Source: Microtetraspora sp. NBRC 16547 (GTDB lineage Bacteria; Actinomycetota; Actinomycetes; Streptosporangiales; Streptosporangiaceae). Taken from it: a stretch of DNA of 64,000 nucleotides. Under the pieces are notes generated by a model, which made no database searches, had not been told where the DNA came from, and worked only from the letters and a program-made list of their open reading frames with translations. The translations under genes and the position numbers were made by a program. The stretch lies in NCBI RefSeq assembly GCF_030268965.1, contig NZ_BSSE01000003.1, positions 327,512 to 391,511 on the forward strand. The letters are read 5' to 3'. Each line of letters begins with the position of its first letter. Positions within the stretch are counted from its first letter, which is position 1. Positions 1 through 7,878 of the stretch are shown one piece after another.

Positions 1-27
1 GCTCGTTCCTCGCGGACCACTCCTCAC
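1..27 (-). CDS. First codons of a gene downstream of the DUF58 gene (partial)
   Basis: The DUF58 stop codon (24-26) overlaps a GTG at 25-27 in the GTGA arrangement used by many coupled genes here. The frame stays open to the window edge for nine codons. In actinobacterial moxR-DUF58 clusters the next gene is often a transglutaminase-like membrane protein, but nothing in these nine codons can confirm that. Confidence 0.35.
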
Positions 28-1250
28 GCCGCGCTCCTCTTGTACGCCGCCTCCGGCCAGACCGTGGCGAGGGAGGTGCCCGAGGGAAGCCGGAGCACCC
101 GCCACCCGCCGGCGGCCAGTACGCCCTGGGCCGCCTCGAACGACCCGTCGGGGGCGCCGTCCCAGCTCGTCACGTCGAGCAGGACCGCGACCCCGGTCAC
201 GCCGGGGTGCCGCAGCCGGGCCAACGCCTGTGCCTCCTCGACGTCGATCGCCCCGAGGACCGCCACGATGAGCCCGTCACCGCCACCCTGCCGCAGGGCC
301 GCGACGCCGTGTTCCAAGGAACGCGCCGAGCTCTGCCGTACGACGGAAAGGGTGTCGGGCAGCGACCACGAAAGGCCGCCCTCGACGAGTTGCTGCGGGC
401 CCTGATCGGTGACCAGGCGCAGGCCGAGGCCCTCGTGCGCCAGGTGTACGCCGATCGACGCGGCGGCGGAGACCGCCACCTCGAACGACGAGCGTGGTCC
501 GTCGCCCCGGTGCGCGTGCCGCCGGGTGTCCAGCAGAAGCGCGCCCCTGCTCTGCCACTGCTGCTCCTCGCGCCGCACCATCAGCTCGCCGCGCCGGGCG
601 GTGGACCTCCAGTGGACCCGCCGCAGGTCGTCTCCCTGGCGGTACTCGCGCGGCGCCACGTCGTCGTCTCCGGCCGCCGCCACCGAGCGCGTACGGCTGT
701 CGCCGCCGCCGCTCCACTCGCCGGAAAGGCGCACGTGGGGGAGGGGGACCACCTCGGGGACGACCACCAGCGTGTCCGTGATGGTGAACGACCGGGCGAG
801 CTCGACCATCCCGAACGGATCGGTGATCCGAACCGACAGGGGGCCGATGGGGTAGCGGCCGCGCAGGTCGGAGTGGACCTTGTAGTCCACCTCCCGGACG
901 CCACGCGACTCCACCCGGTCGAGGACGAACCTCGGCCGCGTGCCCAGCGCGTACTGCAGGTTGTCCTCGACGAGCAGCAGCCCGGTGGGCAGCCGGGTCA
1001 CGTTCTCCAGCCGGAGGGTGACCGTGCTGCCGGTGCCCGCCTCGACGCGGGCGGGGTCCAGGCGCCTGGCGCAGGTCAGCCGGTAGCGGGTCCTGGCCAC
1101 GACCATCGCGGCCAGGAGCGGCATCGCGATGATCAACACGGCGATCCGCAGCAGGTCCTGCTCGCCGAGGACGAGGGCGCACAGCAGCGCCGCCACCCCG
1201 GACGCGAGGAAGGATCTGCCGCGTGAGGTCAGCGCCTTGAGCCCCGTCAT
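24..1250 (-). CDS. DUF58-domain membrane protein
   Basis: 408-residue protein of the DUF58 family, partners of MoxR ATPases; they carry a von Willebrand A-like fold and are thought to work in maturation or envelope stress, with no defined reaction. Two hydrophobic segments lie near the N-terminus (about residues 12-50). The family signature is visible near residues 195-225, where PREYRQGDDLRRVHWR is followed by TARRGELMVRR. The ATG has a strong ribosome site (AAGGAGA, about 5 nt upstream). It lies 58 bases downstream of moxR on the same strand, so the two are probably co-transcribed. Family assignment is firm; function is not. Confidence 0.85.
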   Translation of the reverse strand: MTGLKALTSRGRSFLASGVAALLCALVLGEQDLLRIAVLIIAMPLLAAMVVARTRYRLTCARRLDPARVEAGTGSTVTLRLENVTRLPTGLLLVEDNLQYALGTRPRFVLDRVESRGVREVDYKVHSDLRGRYPIGPLSVRITDPFGMVELARSFTITDTLVVVPEVVPLPHVRLSGEWSGGGDSRTRSVAAAGDDDVAPREYRQGDDLRRVHWRSTARRGELMVRREEQQWQSRGALLLDTRRHAHRGDGPRSSFEVAVSAAASIGVHLAHEGLGLRLVTDQGPQQLVEGGLSWSLPDTLSVVRQSSARSLEHGVAALRQGGGDGLIVAVLGAIDVEEAQALARLRHPGVTGVAVLLDVTSWDGAPDGSFEAAQGVLAAGGWRVLRLPSGTSLATVWPEAAYKRSAA

Positions 1251-1282
1251 CGAATCTCCTTGAACTCTCCTGGAACGGAGCT

Positions 1283-1301
1283 CCCGGGCCGCGGGCCCGG
1301 G
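1283..1301. other. Perfect GC hairpin between moxR and the DUF58 gene
   Basis: CCCGGGCC-GCG-GGCCCGGG forms an 8-bp stem with a 3-nt loop in the moxR-DUF58 gap. There is no T-tract, so it is more likely an mRNA stabiliser or processing site than a terminator. Confidence 0.4.
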
Positions 1302-1308
1302 AAGGACG

Positions 1309-2292
1309 TCAGTTCGTGTCCGGCACGGGGACGCGGCGCACCAGCTCGGCCACCACCTGCTCGGGGTGGCGGCGCTGCCCCTGCGCCTCGAGGCTGGGCA
1401 GGAGCCGGTGCGCGAGCACGGGCACCGCCAGGTCCTGCAGATCGTCCGGGATCACGTAGTCGCGGCCTGACAGCGCGGCGTGCGCCCTGGCCGCGCGCAC
1501 CAGATGGAGGGTCGCGCGCGGCGAGGCGCCCAGGCGCAGGTCGGGGGAGCGCCTGGTCGCGGTGACCATGTCCACGGCGTACTTCTTCACCGCCTGGGAG
1601 ACGTAGACCGCGCGGACCGCCTCGATGAGCGCGCGCACCTCGGCGGTCGTCGCCACCGGTTCCAGCTTTCCGAGCGGCTGGGCGGCGCCGTGCACGTCGA
1701 GCATCTCCAGCTCGGCCGTCGGCTCGGGATACCCCATCGCGATCTTCGCGGTGAAGCGGTCCCGCTGCGCCTCGGGGAGCGGATAGGTGCCTTCCATCTC
1801 GATCGGGTTCTGGGTCGCGATCACCATGAACGGCGACTCGAGCGCGTAGGTGACGCCGTCGACCGTGACCTGATGCTCCTCCATGCACTCCAGCAGCGCG
1901 GACTGCGTCTTGGGGGAGGCGCGGTTGATCTCGTCGCCGACGACGATGTTGGCGAAGACCGGTCCCGGCTTGAACTCGAACTCCCGGGTCTGCTGGTTGT
2001 ACGCGCTGACGCCGGTGATGTCGCTCGGCAGCAGGTCGGGAGTGAACTGGACGCGCCTGACGGGGCAGTCGATGGATCGGGCCAGCGCCTTGGCCAGCAT
2101 CGTCTTTCCGACGCCCGGTACGTCTTCGATGAGGAGGTGGCCCTCCGCGAGGAGAACGGTGAGGGTGAGCCGGATGACGTCGGCCTTGCCCTCGATCACC
2201 GACTTGATCGCCCGGCCGATCCGATGTGCGGTGTCGACCAGGTCCTCCAGCCGGTTGCCAGCGTCGGGGGCGACGTCGGGAGTTACTGCCAC
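1309..2292 (-). CDS. MoxR-family AAA+ ATPase
   Basis: AAA+ chaperone-like ATPase of the MoxR family, predicted to remodel or activate a partner protein together with the DUF58 product. Walker A (PGVGKTMLAK) is at about residues 59-68 and Walker B with sensor context (IVVGDEINRA) near 117-126. Length, 327 residues, is normal. I chose GTG at 2292 because GGAGG precedes it closely and the sequence AVTPDVAPDAG looks like a natural start; an ATG at 2319 would add nine residues but has no good ribosome site. It is the first gene of the minus-strand pair, diverging from the division cluster. Confidence 0.85.
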   Translation of the reverse strand: MAVTPDVAPDAGNRLEDLVDTAHRIGRAIKSVIEGKADVIRLTLTVLLAEGHLLIEDVPGVGKTMLAKALARSIDCPVRRVQFTPDLLPSDITGVSAYNQQTREFEFKPGPVFANIVVGDEINRASPKTQSALLECMEEHQVTVDGVTYALESPFMVIATQNPIEMEGTYPLPEAQRDRFTAKIAMGYPEPTAELEMLDVHGAAQPLGKLEPVATTAEVRALIEAVRAVYVSQAVKKYAVDMVTATRRSPDLRLGASPRATLHLVRAARAHAALSGRDYVIPDDLQDLAVPVLAHRLLPSLEAQGQRRHPEQVVAELVRRVPVPDTN

Positions 2293-2670
2293 CTGGCCTC
2301 CATGAGGATGAGCCCCCATGAATGGGGCGTTTGGCGTTCCTTATCCATTCTGTGTACCGACCTTATGACGGCTCAGGTTCCTGGGCGACTTTGTCCGGAA
2401 ATCCGGTTGAACTGCCCATAGTGTTATGAATCCGTTTCTCGTTGAGGTCGCGCGATCGTCCGAATCCGGTGACATTACGCGCTCCACTTTCCTCCACCAA
2501 GCGGCCACCGCGCGCCGGAAGCCCGCCCGCGCCGGGCTTCCGGGTCGCCGGACGGCGGTTCCGACACGCCAGTGCGGGGGTTGCGGGGCCTCGGAGCGCC
2601 CCACTCCGCACCACCTCAATTGACCTGCGGGAATGCGAAGGAAATACGGCGCGACGAGGGCCGGAATCAG
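2293..2670. other. Divergent intergenic region between moxR and mraZ
   Basis: No conserved coding sequence is visible. The part nearest moxR (about 2330-2460) is richer in A/T than its surroundings and probably holds the moxR promoter, but I cannot pick out convincing -35/-10 boxes. Short open frames here overlap one another on both strands, lack good ribosome sites, and look like chance frames. Confidence 0.4.
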
Positions 2671-2716
2671 TTGACGGTGGGGAGAAGTGGAGTATGGTGG
2701 TGCGCAGTGGAGGGCA
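2671..2716 (+). promoter_or_regulatory. mraZ promoter overlapped by MraZ operator repeats
   Basis: TTGACG (2671-2676) and TATGGT (2693-2698) are separated by 16 nt. Inside and after the spacer, GTGG recurs at 2677, 2687, 2697 and 2707, that is, every 10 bp exactly, once per helical turn. MraZ regulators of other bacteria bind direct repeats with a GTGG core at 10-bp spacing upstream of their own gene. This is therefore the likely autorepression site of the division operon. Confidence 0.75.
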
Positions 2717-2762
2717 GGGGCGAAAGCGCTGAGCGCTCCGCAAGGCACGGGAGGTGGAGCCG

Positions 2763-3194
2763 GTGTTCCTCGGCACCCACCAACCGCGTCTGGACGACAA
2801 AGGACGGCTGTTCCTGCCGGCGAAGTATCGCGAGGAGCTGGCGGAGGGTCTTGTGATCACCAAGGGCCAGGAGCGCTGCCTCTACGTCTTCCCCGTAGAG
2901 GAGTTCCAGCGCATCACCGAGGCTCTGCGCACCGCGCCGGTGACCGCCAAGGCGGTCCGGGATTACAGCCGGGTCTTCTTCGCGAGCGCGTCCGACGAGA
3001 CGCCGGACAAGCAGGGACGGATCACGATTCCCCCGAGCCTGCGGCAATACGCCGGCCTGGAACGTGACTGCGCCGTCATCGGAGCCAACACCCGCCTGGA
3101 AATCTGGGACGCCGCGGCCTGGGAGGTCTATCTGGCGGATCAGGAGCAGGCGTTCTCCGACCTTTCCGAGGAGGTGTTGCCCGGAGTCCTGTGA
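2763..3194 (+). CDS. mraZ: Transcriptional regulator MraZ
   Basis: 143-residue MraZ with two AbrB-like halves. The first DXXXR signature lies in the [14 protein letters not shown] stretch near residues 9-22 and the second in [13 protein letters not shown] near 80-92. It is the conserved first gene of the division cluster and in other bacteria represses it. GTG at 2763 is preferred: GGGAGG lies at 2749-2754 and the protein then begins [11 protein letters not shown], as in relatives. A GTG at 2754 is in frame but overlaps the ribosome site. Four 10-bp-spaced GTGG repeats upstream are its likely operator. Confidence 0.93.
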   Translation: MFLGTHQPRLDDKGRLFLPAKYREELAEGLVITKGQERCLYVFPVEEFQRITEALRTAPVTAKAVRDYSRVFFASASDETPDKQGRITIPPSLRQYAGLERDCAVIGANTRLEIWDAAAWEVYLADQEQAFSDLSEEVLPGVL

Positions 3195-3463
3195 ATTCGT
3201 GACAGATGGTCTCCCGCCGAATGCGAGAGATCAGGAAAGACCCGTCGGTGACGTTCGGCGAGGTCTCCACCCGCTCCCAGCGGCACCTGATGCACCTTCC
3301 CCGGTGTCAGGTTCCGCGGCAGGCGACGCGGATGGGGACCTGGCCGGGCGGGTCGGCTCCATCCGGGACCGGCCCTTTGGGTGGGGGATCCAGAAGAAGA
3401 TCACCGGCGGCAGCCGCACATCCGCGAGCTTTGCAGCGGCAGCTTTATTTGGGGGTTACAGCG

Positions 3464-4429
3464 TTGTCGGATTTCTCCGAGCAGCCGGCCGGTCACGTTC
3501 CGGTCATGCTCGATCGCGTTCTGGATCTTCTGGCTCCGGCGTTGTCCGGGCCGGAGCCCGTGGTCGTCGACGCCAACCTCGGCCTGGGCGGACACGCGCA
3601 GGCACTGCTCGCCGCCCACCCCTCCCTGCACCTCGTCGGCATCGACCGCGACCCGACCGCCATCGAGCGGTCCACCGCGCGCCTCGCGCCCTACGCGGAG
3701 CGCACCACCATCGTGCGCGCGGTCTCCGACGAGCTGACCGACGTCCTGGACCGCATCGGGCGGCCGCGGGTCAACGGCGTGCTGTTCGACCTCGGCGTCT
3801 CCTCGCCCCAGCTCGACGAGGCAGAGCGCGGCTTCGCGTACTCCTACGACGCCCCCCTCGACATGAGGATGGACCGGGACCAGGACCTCACCGCGGAACA
3901 GGTCGTCAACACGTACTCCGCGGCGGAACTGACCCGCATCCTGCGTGACTACGGCGAAGAACGCTTCGCCGCACGCGTGGCGAGCCTGATCGTCAAGGAA
4001 CGGTCCAAGCAGCCCATCACCTCCACCAAGCAGCTCGCCGACCTGGTCAGGTCGGCGATCCCCGCCGCGACCCGGCGGACGGGGGGCAACCCCGCGAAAA
4101 GGACTTTCCAGGCCTTGCGCATCGAGGTGAACGAGGAGCTGACCGCTCTGGAGCGGGCACTGCCCGCCGCTCTCGACGCGCTCGCGCTGGGCGGGCGCGT
4201 GGTCGTGCTCGCCTACCACTCCTTGGAGGATCGGCTCACCAAGCAGGTCCTCGCGGCGCGAACCAGGGACACCAGCCCACCCGGGCTGCCCGTCCCGCTC
4301 GAGGCCCACCAGCCCCGGTTCCGCCTTCTGACGAGGGGAGCGGAGCTCCCGGACGAAGACGAGTTGGCCCGCAACCCGCGGGCGGCGTCGGCCCGGTTGC
4401 GGGCGGCAGAGAGGATCCGCCAGGGATGA
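3464..4429 (+). CDS. rsmH: 16S rRNA m4C1402 methyltransferase RsmH
   Basis: RsmH (MraW) methylates N4 of C1402 in 16S rRNA using S-adenosylmethionine. The cofactor motif [15 protein letters not shown] is near residues 30-44; [35 protein letters not shown] and AYHSLEDRL follow in the family order. The open frame reaches back to 3206, but that part resembles no family member. I take TTG at 3464 ([20 protein letters not shown]) with GGGGGT 7 nt upstream, giving 321 residues, the usual size. The 269-base gap after mraZ shows no clear site to me. Its stop overlaps the next start (ATGA). Confidence 0.92.
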   Translation: MSDFSEQPAGHVPVMLDRVLDLLAPALSGPEPVVVDANLGLGGHAQALLAAHPSLHLVGIDRDPTAIERSTARLAPYAERTTIVRAVSDELTDVLDRIGRPRVNGVLFDLGVSSPQLDEAERGFAYSYDAPLDMRMDRDQDLTAEQVVNTYSAAELTRILRDYGEERFAARVASLIVKERSKQPITSTKQLADLVRSAIPAATRRTGGNPAKRTFQALRIEVNEELTALERALPAALDALALGGRVVVLAYHSLEDRLTKQVLAARTRDTSPPGLPVPLEAHQPRFRLLTRGAELPDEDELARNPRAASARLRAAERIRQG

Positions 4430-5484
4430 GGACTGAGCAGGAGAACCGGCAGGCGGCGCGACGCGTTCCCGCGAGGGGGCGCACGGCGGCGAACACCACC
4501 AACCGCGCGCAGAGCGGTCGCGACGGACGGCAGGTTCGCGGAGGGGAGGCCGGGGATCCGCTCACGCGGGGGACCCGCGGGCCTGCCGCCGCGGAGCAGG
4601 CCGTCCCTCGGGCCGAGTCTCCGGTAGGGCGTGGCGGGCGTGGCGTCACCGCCACCGACGCCGCGAAGACCCCCGGCGGTGCCAGAGGCGCGGGCGCGTC
4701 GAAGGGGACCGGTGTCACGAAGGGCGCCGGTGTTCCCAGGACCGTCGGCGCTCCGCGGAGCGAGAGTGCCCCCAAGGGCCGGAGCGCGGTGAACGGCACG
4801 GGTGTGAGGAACGGCACGGCGACGCGTTCGGCCTCCGCACGCTCGGCCGCGAGCCCGTCCGCGCGTCCGGCTGCGAGCCCGTCCGCACGTTCGGCTGCGA
4901 GCCCGTCCGCACGTTCGGCTGCGAGCCCGTCCGCACGTTCGGCCGCGCGGCCGTCGGCGCGTCCCACCGGGCGCGCGCCCAAGACCGCGCCGGCCGAGGC
5001 GCCCATCGCGGGTACGGCCCCGGCGGCAGGCAGGGCCTCCGCGGCCGCCGCGCCCGCCACGGCCGAGCCGGTCGTCGTCCGGCAGACCCGGCGTCCGGCA
5101 AGGCGCACGGCCGTCTCGAACAGCGCCGCCGCGGCCGCGAGGGTCGGCAGGCGGCCGCCCCGCGCGCCGTTCGTGCTGCTCGTCGTCGGCCTGCTCTGCG
5201 GCGGCCTGGTCAGCCTGCTGCTGCTGAACACCGTGCTCGCGCAGGACTCGTTCGAGCTGAACGACCTGCGGTCGGGCACCGAGCGGCTGCGCCAGCAGGC
5301 GGACGAGCTCGGCAACCGGGTCCGCACGCTGACCCAGCCGGGCGCGCTCGCCGAGCAGGCCCGCGGCGGCACCGACGTGCGCCCCGCCCCCTCTTCACCC
5401 CCGAGTTTCGTCTCCGCCGATCCGCAGCCCGGCAGCCCTACCAGCAGCGCGGGTAAGCGTGAGGCGGAGGGCGCGGGCCGGTGA
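4426..5484 (+). CDS. ftsL: FtsL-like septal protein with long disordered N-terminus
   Basis: The position between rsmH and ftsI, one membrane segment (about residues 245-267, [20 protein letters not shown]) and a short coiled coil after it ([23 protein letters not shown]) fit FtsL, which bridges FtsQ to FtsI/FtsW at the septum. Length is 352 residues, about twice or more that of usual FtsL. The excess is a cytoplasmic region of some 240 residues rich in Ala, Arg, Ser, Gly and Pro, including an octapeptide repeat (4847-4942). ATG overlaps the rsmH stop by 4 nt. The identity rests on position and architecture, since FtsL sequences diverge rapidly. Confidence 0.8.
   Translation: MRTEQENRQAARRVPARGRTAANTTNRAQSGRDGRQVRGGEAGDPLTRGTRGPAAAEQAVPRAESPVGRGGRGVTATDAAKTPGGARGAGASKGTGVTKGAGVPRTVGAPRSESAPKGRSAVNGTGVRNGTATRSASARSAASPSARPAASPSARSAASPSARSAASPSARSAARPSARPTGRAPKTAPAEAPIAGTAPAAGRASAAAAPATAEPVVVRQTRRPARRTAVSNSAAAAARVGRRPPRAPFVLLVVGLLCGGLVSLLLLNTVLAQDSFELNDLRSGTERLRQQADELGNRVRTLTQPGALAEQARGGTDVRPAPSSPPSFVSADPQPGSPTSSAGKREAEGAGR
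4847..4942 (+). repeat. Four tandem 24-bp repeats in ftsL
   Basis: Units at 4847, 4871, 4895 and 4919. The last three are identical in their central part (GCGAGCCCGTCCGCACGTTC) and encode an AASPSARS-like octapeptide. Being a multiple of three they keep frame, so copy number can vary without breaking the gene. Confidence 0.85.
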
Positions 5485-7856
5485 GGGAGGGCGGCGGCCG
5501 GAACCCGGGGCCCGGCCGCGGCTCCGGTGGACGCGGCGGTCAGGGCCCCGGTGGTGGTTACGGCGGGCGCGGCGGCCAGGGACCGGGCGGTAACAGCTCG
5601 GGCCGGCGCGGCCCGCAGAATCCAGGCGGTGGCAGGGCCACCCCCGGTTCCGGCAGACCCACGTCCGGTTCCGGCAGGCCCACGTCCGGTTCCGGCAGGC
5701 CCACGTCCGGTTCCGGCAAGCCCGCCTCGGGCTCCGAAAAACCCGCCTCGGGCGGTAAATCCGCTCCGGGCTCCGGCAAGCCGGGGTCCGGCTCCGGCAA
5801 ACCCGGCTCCGGAGGCCGGTCCGGCTCCCCCAACGGCCGGTCCGGCGGGCCGCCGAGGGAACCCCGCCCCGGCGCTTCCGGCGGCCCGTCCAGAGACGCA
5901 CGTCCCGGCGGGCCGCGCCGTACGAGTGAGGACCCGGTCAGAACGGGCCGCCAGGGCGCTGAGTCGCGTTCCGAAGGCGCACGCGCCCCGAGAGGGGACG
6001 ACCGGCAGGAGACCATGCGCTCGCGCGGTCTCCGCCCGCCCGGTCGGCCTCCGGGCGGCCAGCCGTCCAGAAACCAGCAGCCCAGAAACACCCCACCCAG
6101 GAACCAGCCGCCCCGGCCGCCCGCCGTGCTCCGGTTGGGCGACCCGGAGCGGCGGCTGCATGCCGGGCTGATCGCCATGGCGTTCGTGCTGTCCCTGTTC
6201 GCGGGGCGCCTCGTCCAGCTCCAGGGTCTGGACTCGAAGGTGCTCCAGGCGAAGGCGGCCCAGTATCGGGTCCAGCCGGAGACGCTGCCGGCCAAGCGCG
6301 GCTCCATCACGGACATGAAGGGCCACGAGCTGGCCCTCACCGTCGACGCGGCCGAGATCTACGTGGACCCGCACGAGGTGGACCCGAATAAGCGGGACCT
6401 GGTCGGCGCCACCCTGGCCAGGGAGCTGAACCTGCCCAAGGAGAAGGTCGCCGCCGCGCTGGCGAAGACCGACCAGCGGTACATCCCCCTCGACCGGGAC
6501 GTCGAGCCACTGCGCGCCAAAAGGATCATGAGTCTGCGCTTCAAGGGCGTCGGCTCCAAACCGACCTACCGCCGCCTGTATCCCGGCGGCAAACTCGCCG
6601 GCAACCTGATCGGCTTCGTCGGCTTCGACGGGCACGGGCTCGAAGGCATGGAGCGCACGTACGACAAGGTCCTCGCCGGGCAGGACGGCCAGCAGAGCAT
6701 CGAGATCGGCCGGCGCGGCGAGCGCATCCCGATGACGCGCAGCACCCGCAAGGAGCCGGTGCCGGGCCGCGGCGTGCGCCTCACCATCGAGCGGGACATC
6801 CAGTGGGCGGCCGAGCAGGCGATCGACCGTCAGGTCCGGGCGAGCAAGGCGCTCAGCGGCAGCGTGATCGTGATGGACACCAAGACCGGCCAGATCATCG
6901 CCATGGCGAACTCCCCGGGCGTGGACCTGAACCACTGGGACGCCGTCTCCGAGACGGAGCGGAGCAACCGCGCGGTGTCCGAGGTCTTCGAGCCCGGCAG
7001 CACGAACAAGGTGATCACCGCCGCCGCCGCGATCGAGCACGGCGGGGTCACGCCGGACACCGTCTTCCGGGTGCCCGACCAGATCCAGTGCGCGGACCGG
7101 ACGCTCAAGGACGCCCACCCGCACGCGCCGGAGCGGCTCACCTTTACGGGCGTCATCGCGGAGTCCAGCAACGTCGGCACGATCCTCGCCGCCCGCAAGA
7201 TCAGTGACCAGCGGTTGTACGACACGATCCGGGCATTCGGATTCGGCTCCACCAGCGGCGCGGATCTGCCCGGCGAGCAGGCCGGGCTGCTGCCCCCGTG
7301 GCAGTCCTGGTCCGGCAGCCAGCGCTGCACCGTCGCGTACGGCCAGGGCGTCTCGGTCACCGCCCTGCAGATGGCCAGCGTCTACCAGACGATCGCCAAC
7401 GGCGGCGTGCGGGTGACGCCCTCGCTGGTCGCCGGCACCACCGACGACCACGGACGGCTGGTCCCGGCCCCCACCGCCAAGCAGACGAGGGTCATCAGCG
7501 AGACGACCGCCCGGCAGATCTCCGGGATGCTCGAAGCCGCCGTGGGCAACGACGGCACGGGAACGGAGGCGGCGATCCCCGGATATCGTGTGGCGGGTAA
7601 AACCGGCACGGCCATGCGGTATGACCAGAAGTGCGGTGGGTACTGCGGTTACACGGCCACGTTCGTCGGATTCACTCCGGCGGACGCGCCGCGTCTGATG
7701 GCGCTGGCCGTCATCCAGGACCCGAAGAAGGGCCACTACGGTGGCATGGTGGCCGCGCCCGTTTTCAAGGAGGTCATGAGCTTCGCCTTGAAGACCATGA
7801 AGATCCCGCCGACCGGTACGAAGGCGCCCAAGGCCGTCCTTCGCGCCGGAGAGTGA
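5481..7856 (+). CDS. ftsI: Septal transpeptidase FtsI (class B PBP)
   Basis: Class B penicillin-binding protein that cross-links septal peptidoglycan with FtsW. The first 220 residues or so are low-complexity (Gly, Pro, Arg, Ser) with a heptapeptide repeat. A membrane segment follows (LIAMAFVLSLFAGRLVQLQ, about 230-248), then the pedestal domain and the transpeptidase domain with all three motifs: STNK (Ser507), SSN (562-564) and KTG (707-709). There are no PASTA repeats at the C-terminus. At 791 residues it is longer than usual because of the N-terminal tail. GTG overlaps the ftsL stop (GTGA). Confidence 0.94.
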   Translation: MREGGGRNPGPGRGSGGRGGQGPGGGYGGRGGQGPGGNSSGRRGPQNPGGGRATPGSGRPTSGSGRPTSGSGRPTSGSGKPASGSEKPASGGKSAPGSGKPGSGSGKPGSGGRSGSPNGRSGGPPREPRPGASGGPSRDARPGGPRRTSEDPVRTGRQGAESRSEGARAPRGDDRQETMRSRGLRPPGRPPGGQPSRNQQPRNTPPRNQPPRPPAVLRLGDPERRLHAGLIAMAFVLSLFAGRLVQLQGLDSKVLQAKAAQYRVQPETLPAKRGSITDMKGHELALTVDAAEIYVDPHEVDPNKRDLVGATLARELNLPKEKVAAALAKTDQRYIPLDRDVEPLRAKRIMSLRFKGVGSKPTYRRLYPGGKLAGNLIGFVGFDGHGLEGMERTYDKVLAGQDGQQSIEIGRRGERIPMTRSTRKEPVPGRGVRLTIERDIQWAAEQAIDRQVRASKALSGSVIVMDTKTGQIIAMANSPGVDLNHWDAVSETERSNRAVSEVFEPGSTNKVITAAAAIEHGGVTPDTVFRVPDQIQCADRTLKDAHPHAPERLTFTGVIAESSNVGTILAARKISDQRLYDTIRAFGFGSTSGADLPGEQAGLLPPWQSWSGSQRCTVAYGQGVSVTALQMASVYQTIANGGVRVTPSLVAGTTDDHGRLVPAPTAKQTRVISETTARQISGMLEAAVGNDGTGTEAAIPGYRVAGKTGTAMRYDQKCGGYCGYTATFVGFTPADAPRLMALAVIQDPKKGHYGGMVAAPVFKEVMSFALKTMKIPPTGTKAPKAVLRAGE
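5658..5720 (+). repeat. Three tandem 21-bp repeats in ftsI
   Basis: Near-perfect units begin at 5658, 5679 and 5700 and encode a seven-residue PTSGSGR/K unit. Degenerate units of the same kind (PASGSEK and similar) continue to about 5800. All preserve the reading frame. Confidence 0.85.
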
Positions 7857-7866
7857 CCGGGGAAGG

Positions 7867-7878
7867 TACGCTCTCGCC
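7867..7878 (+). promoter_or_regulatory. Possible leaderless promoter of murE
   Basis: TACGCT (7867-7872) sits exactly 6 nt before the GTG of murE, and no ribosome site precedes that GTG. This is the -10 spacing expected if transcription starts on the first base of the start codon. A -35 box is not obvious. The gene can also be read from the upstream operon. Confidence 0.45.

Noticed and set aside
2341-2863. Several overlapping 60-160 codon frames before mraZ
   Set aside because: They overlap one another on both strands, lack ribosome sites and cross the MraZ operator and promoter.
4847-4942. Short regular repeats as a possible CRISPR array
   Set aside because: Units are contiguous with no spacers, in frame in ftsL, and encode an octapeptide. 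No cas genes are present.
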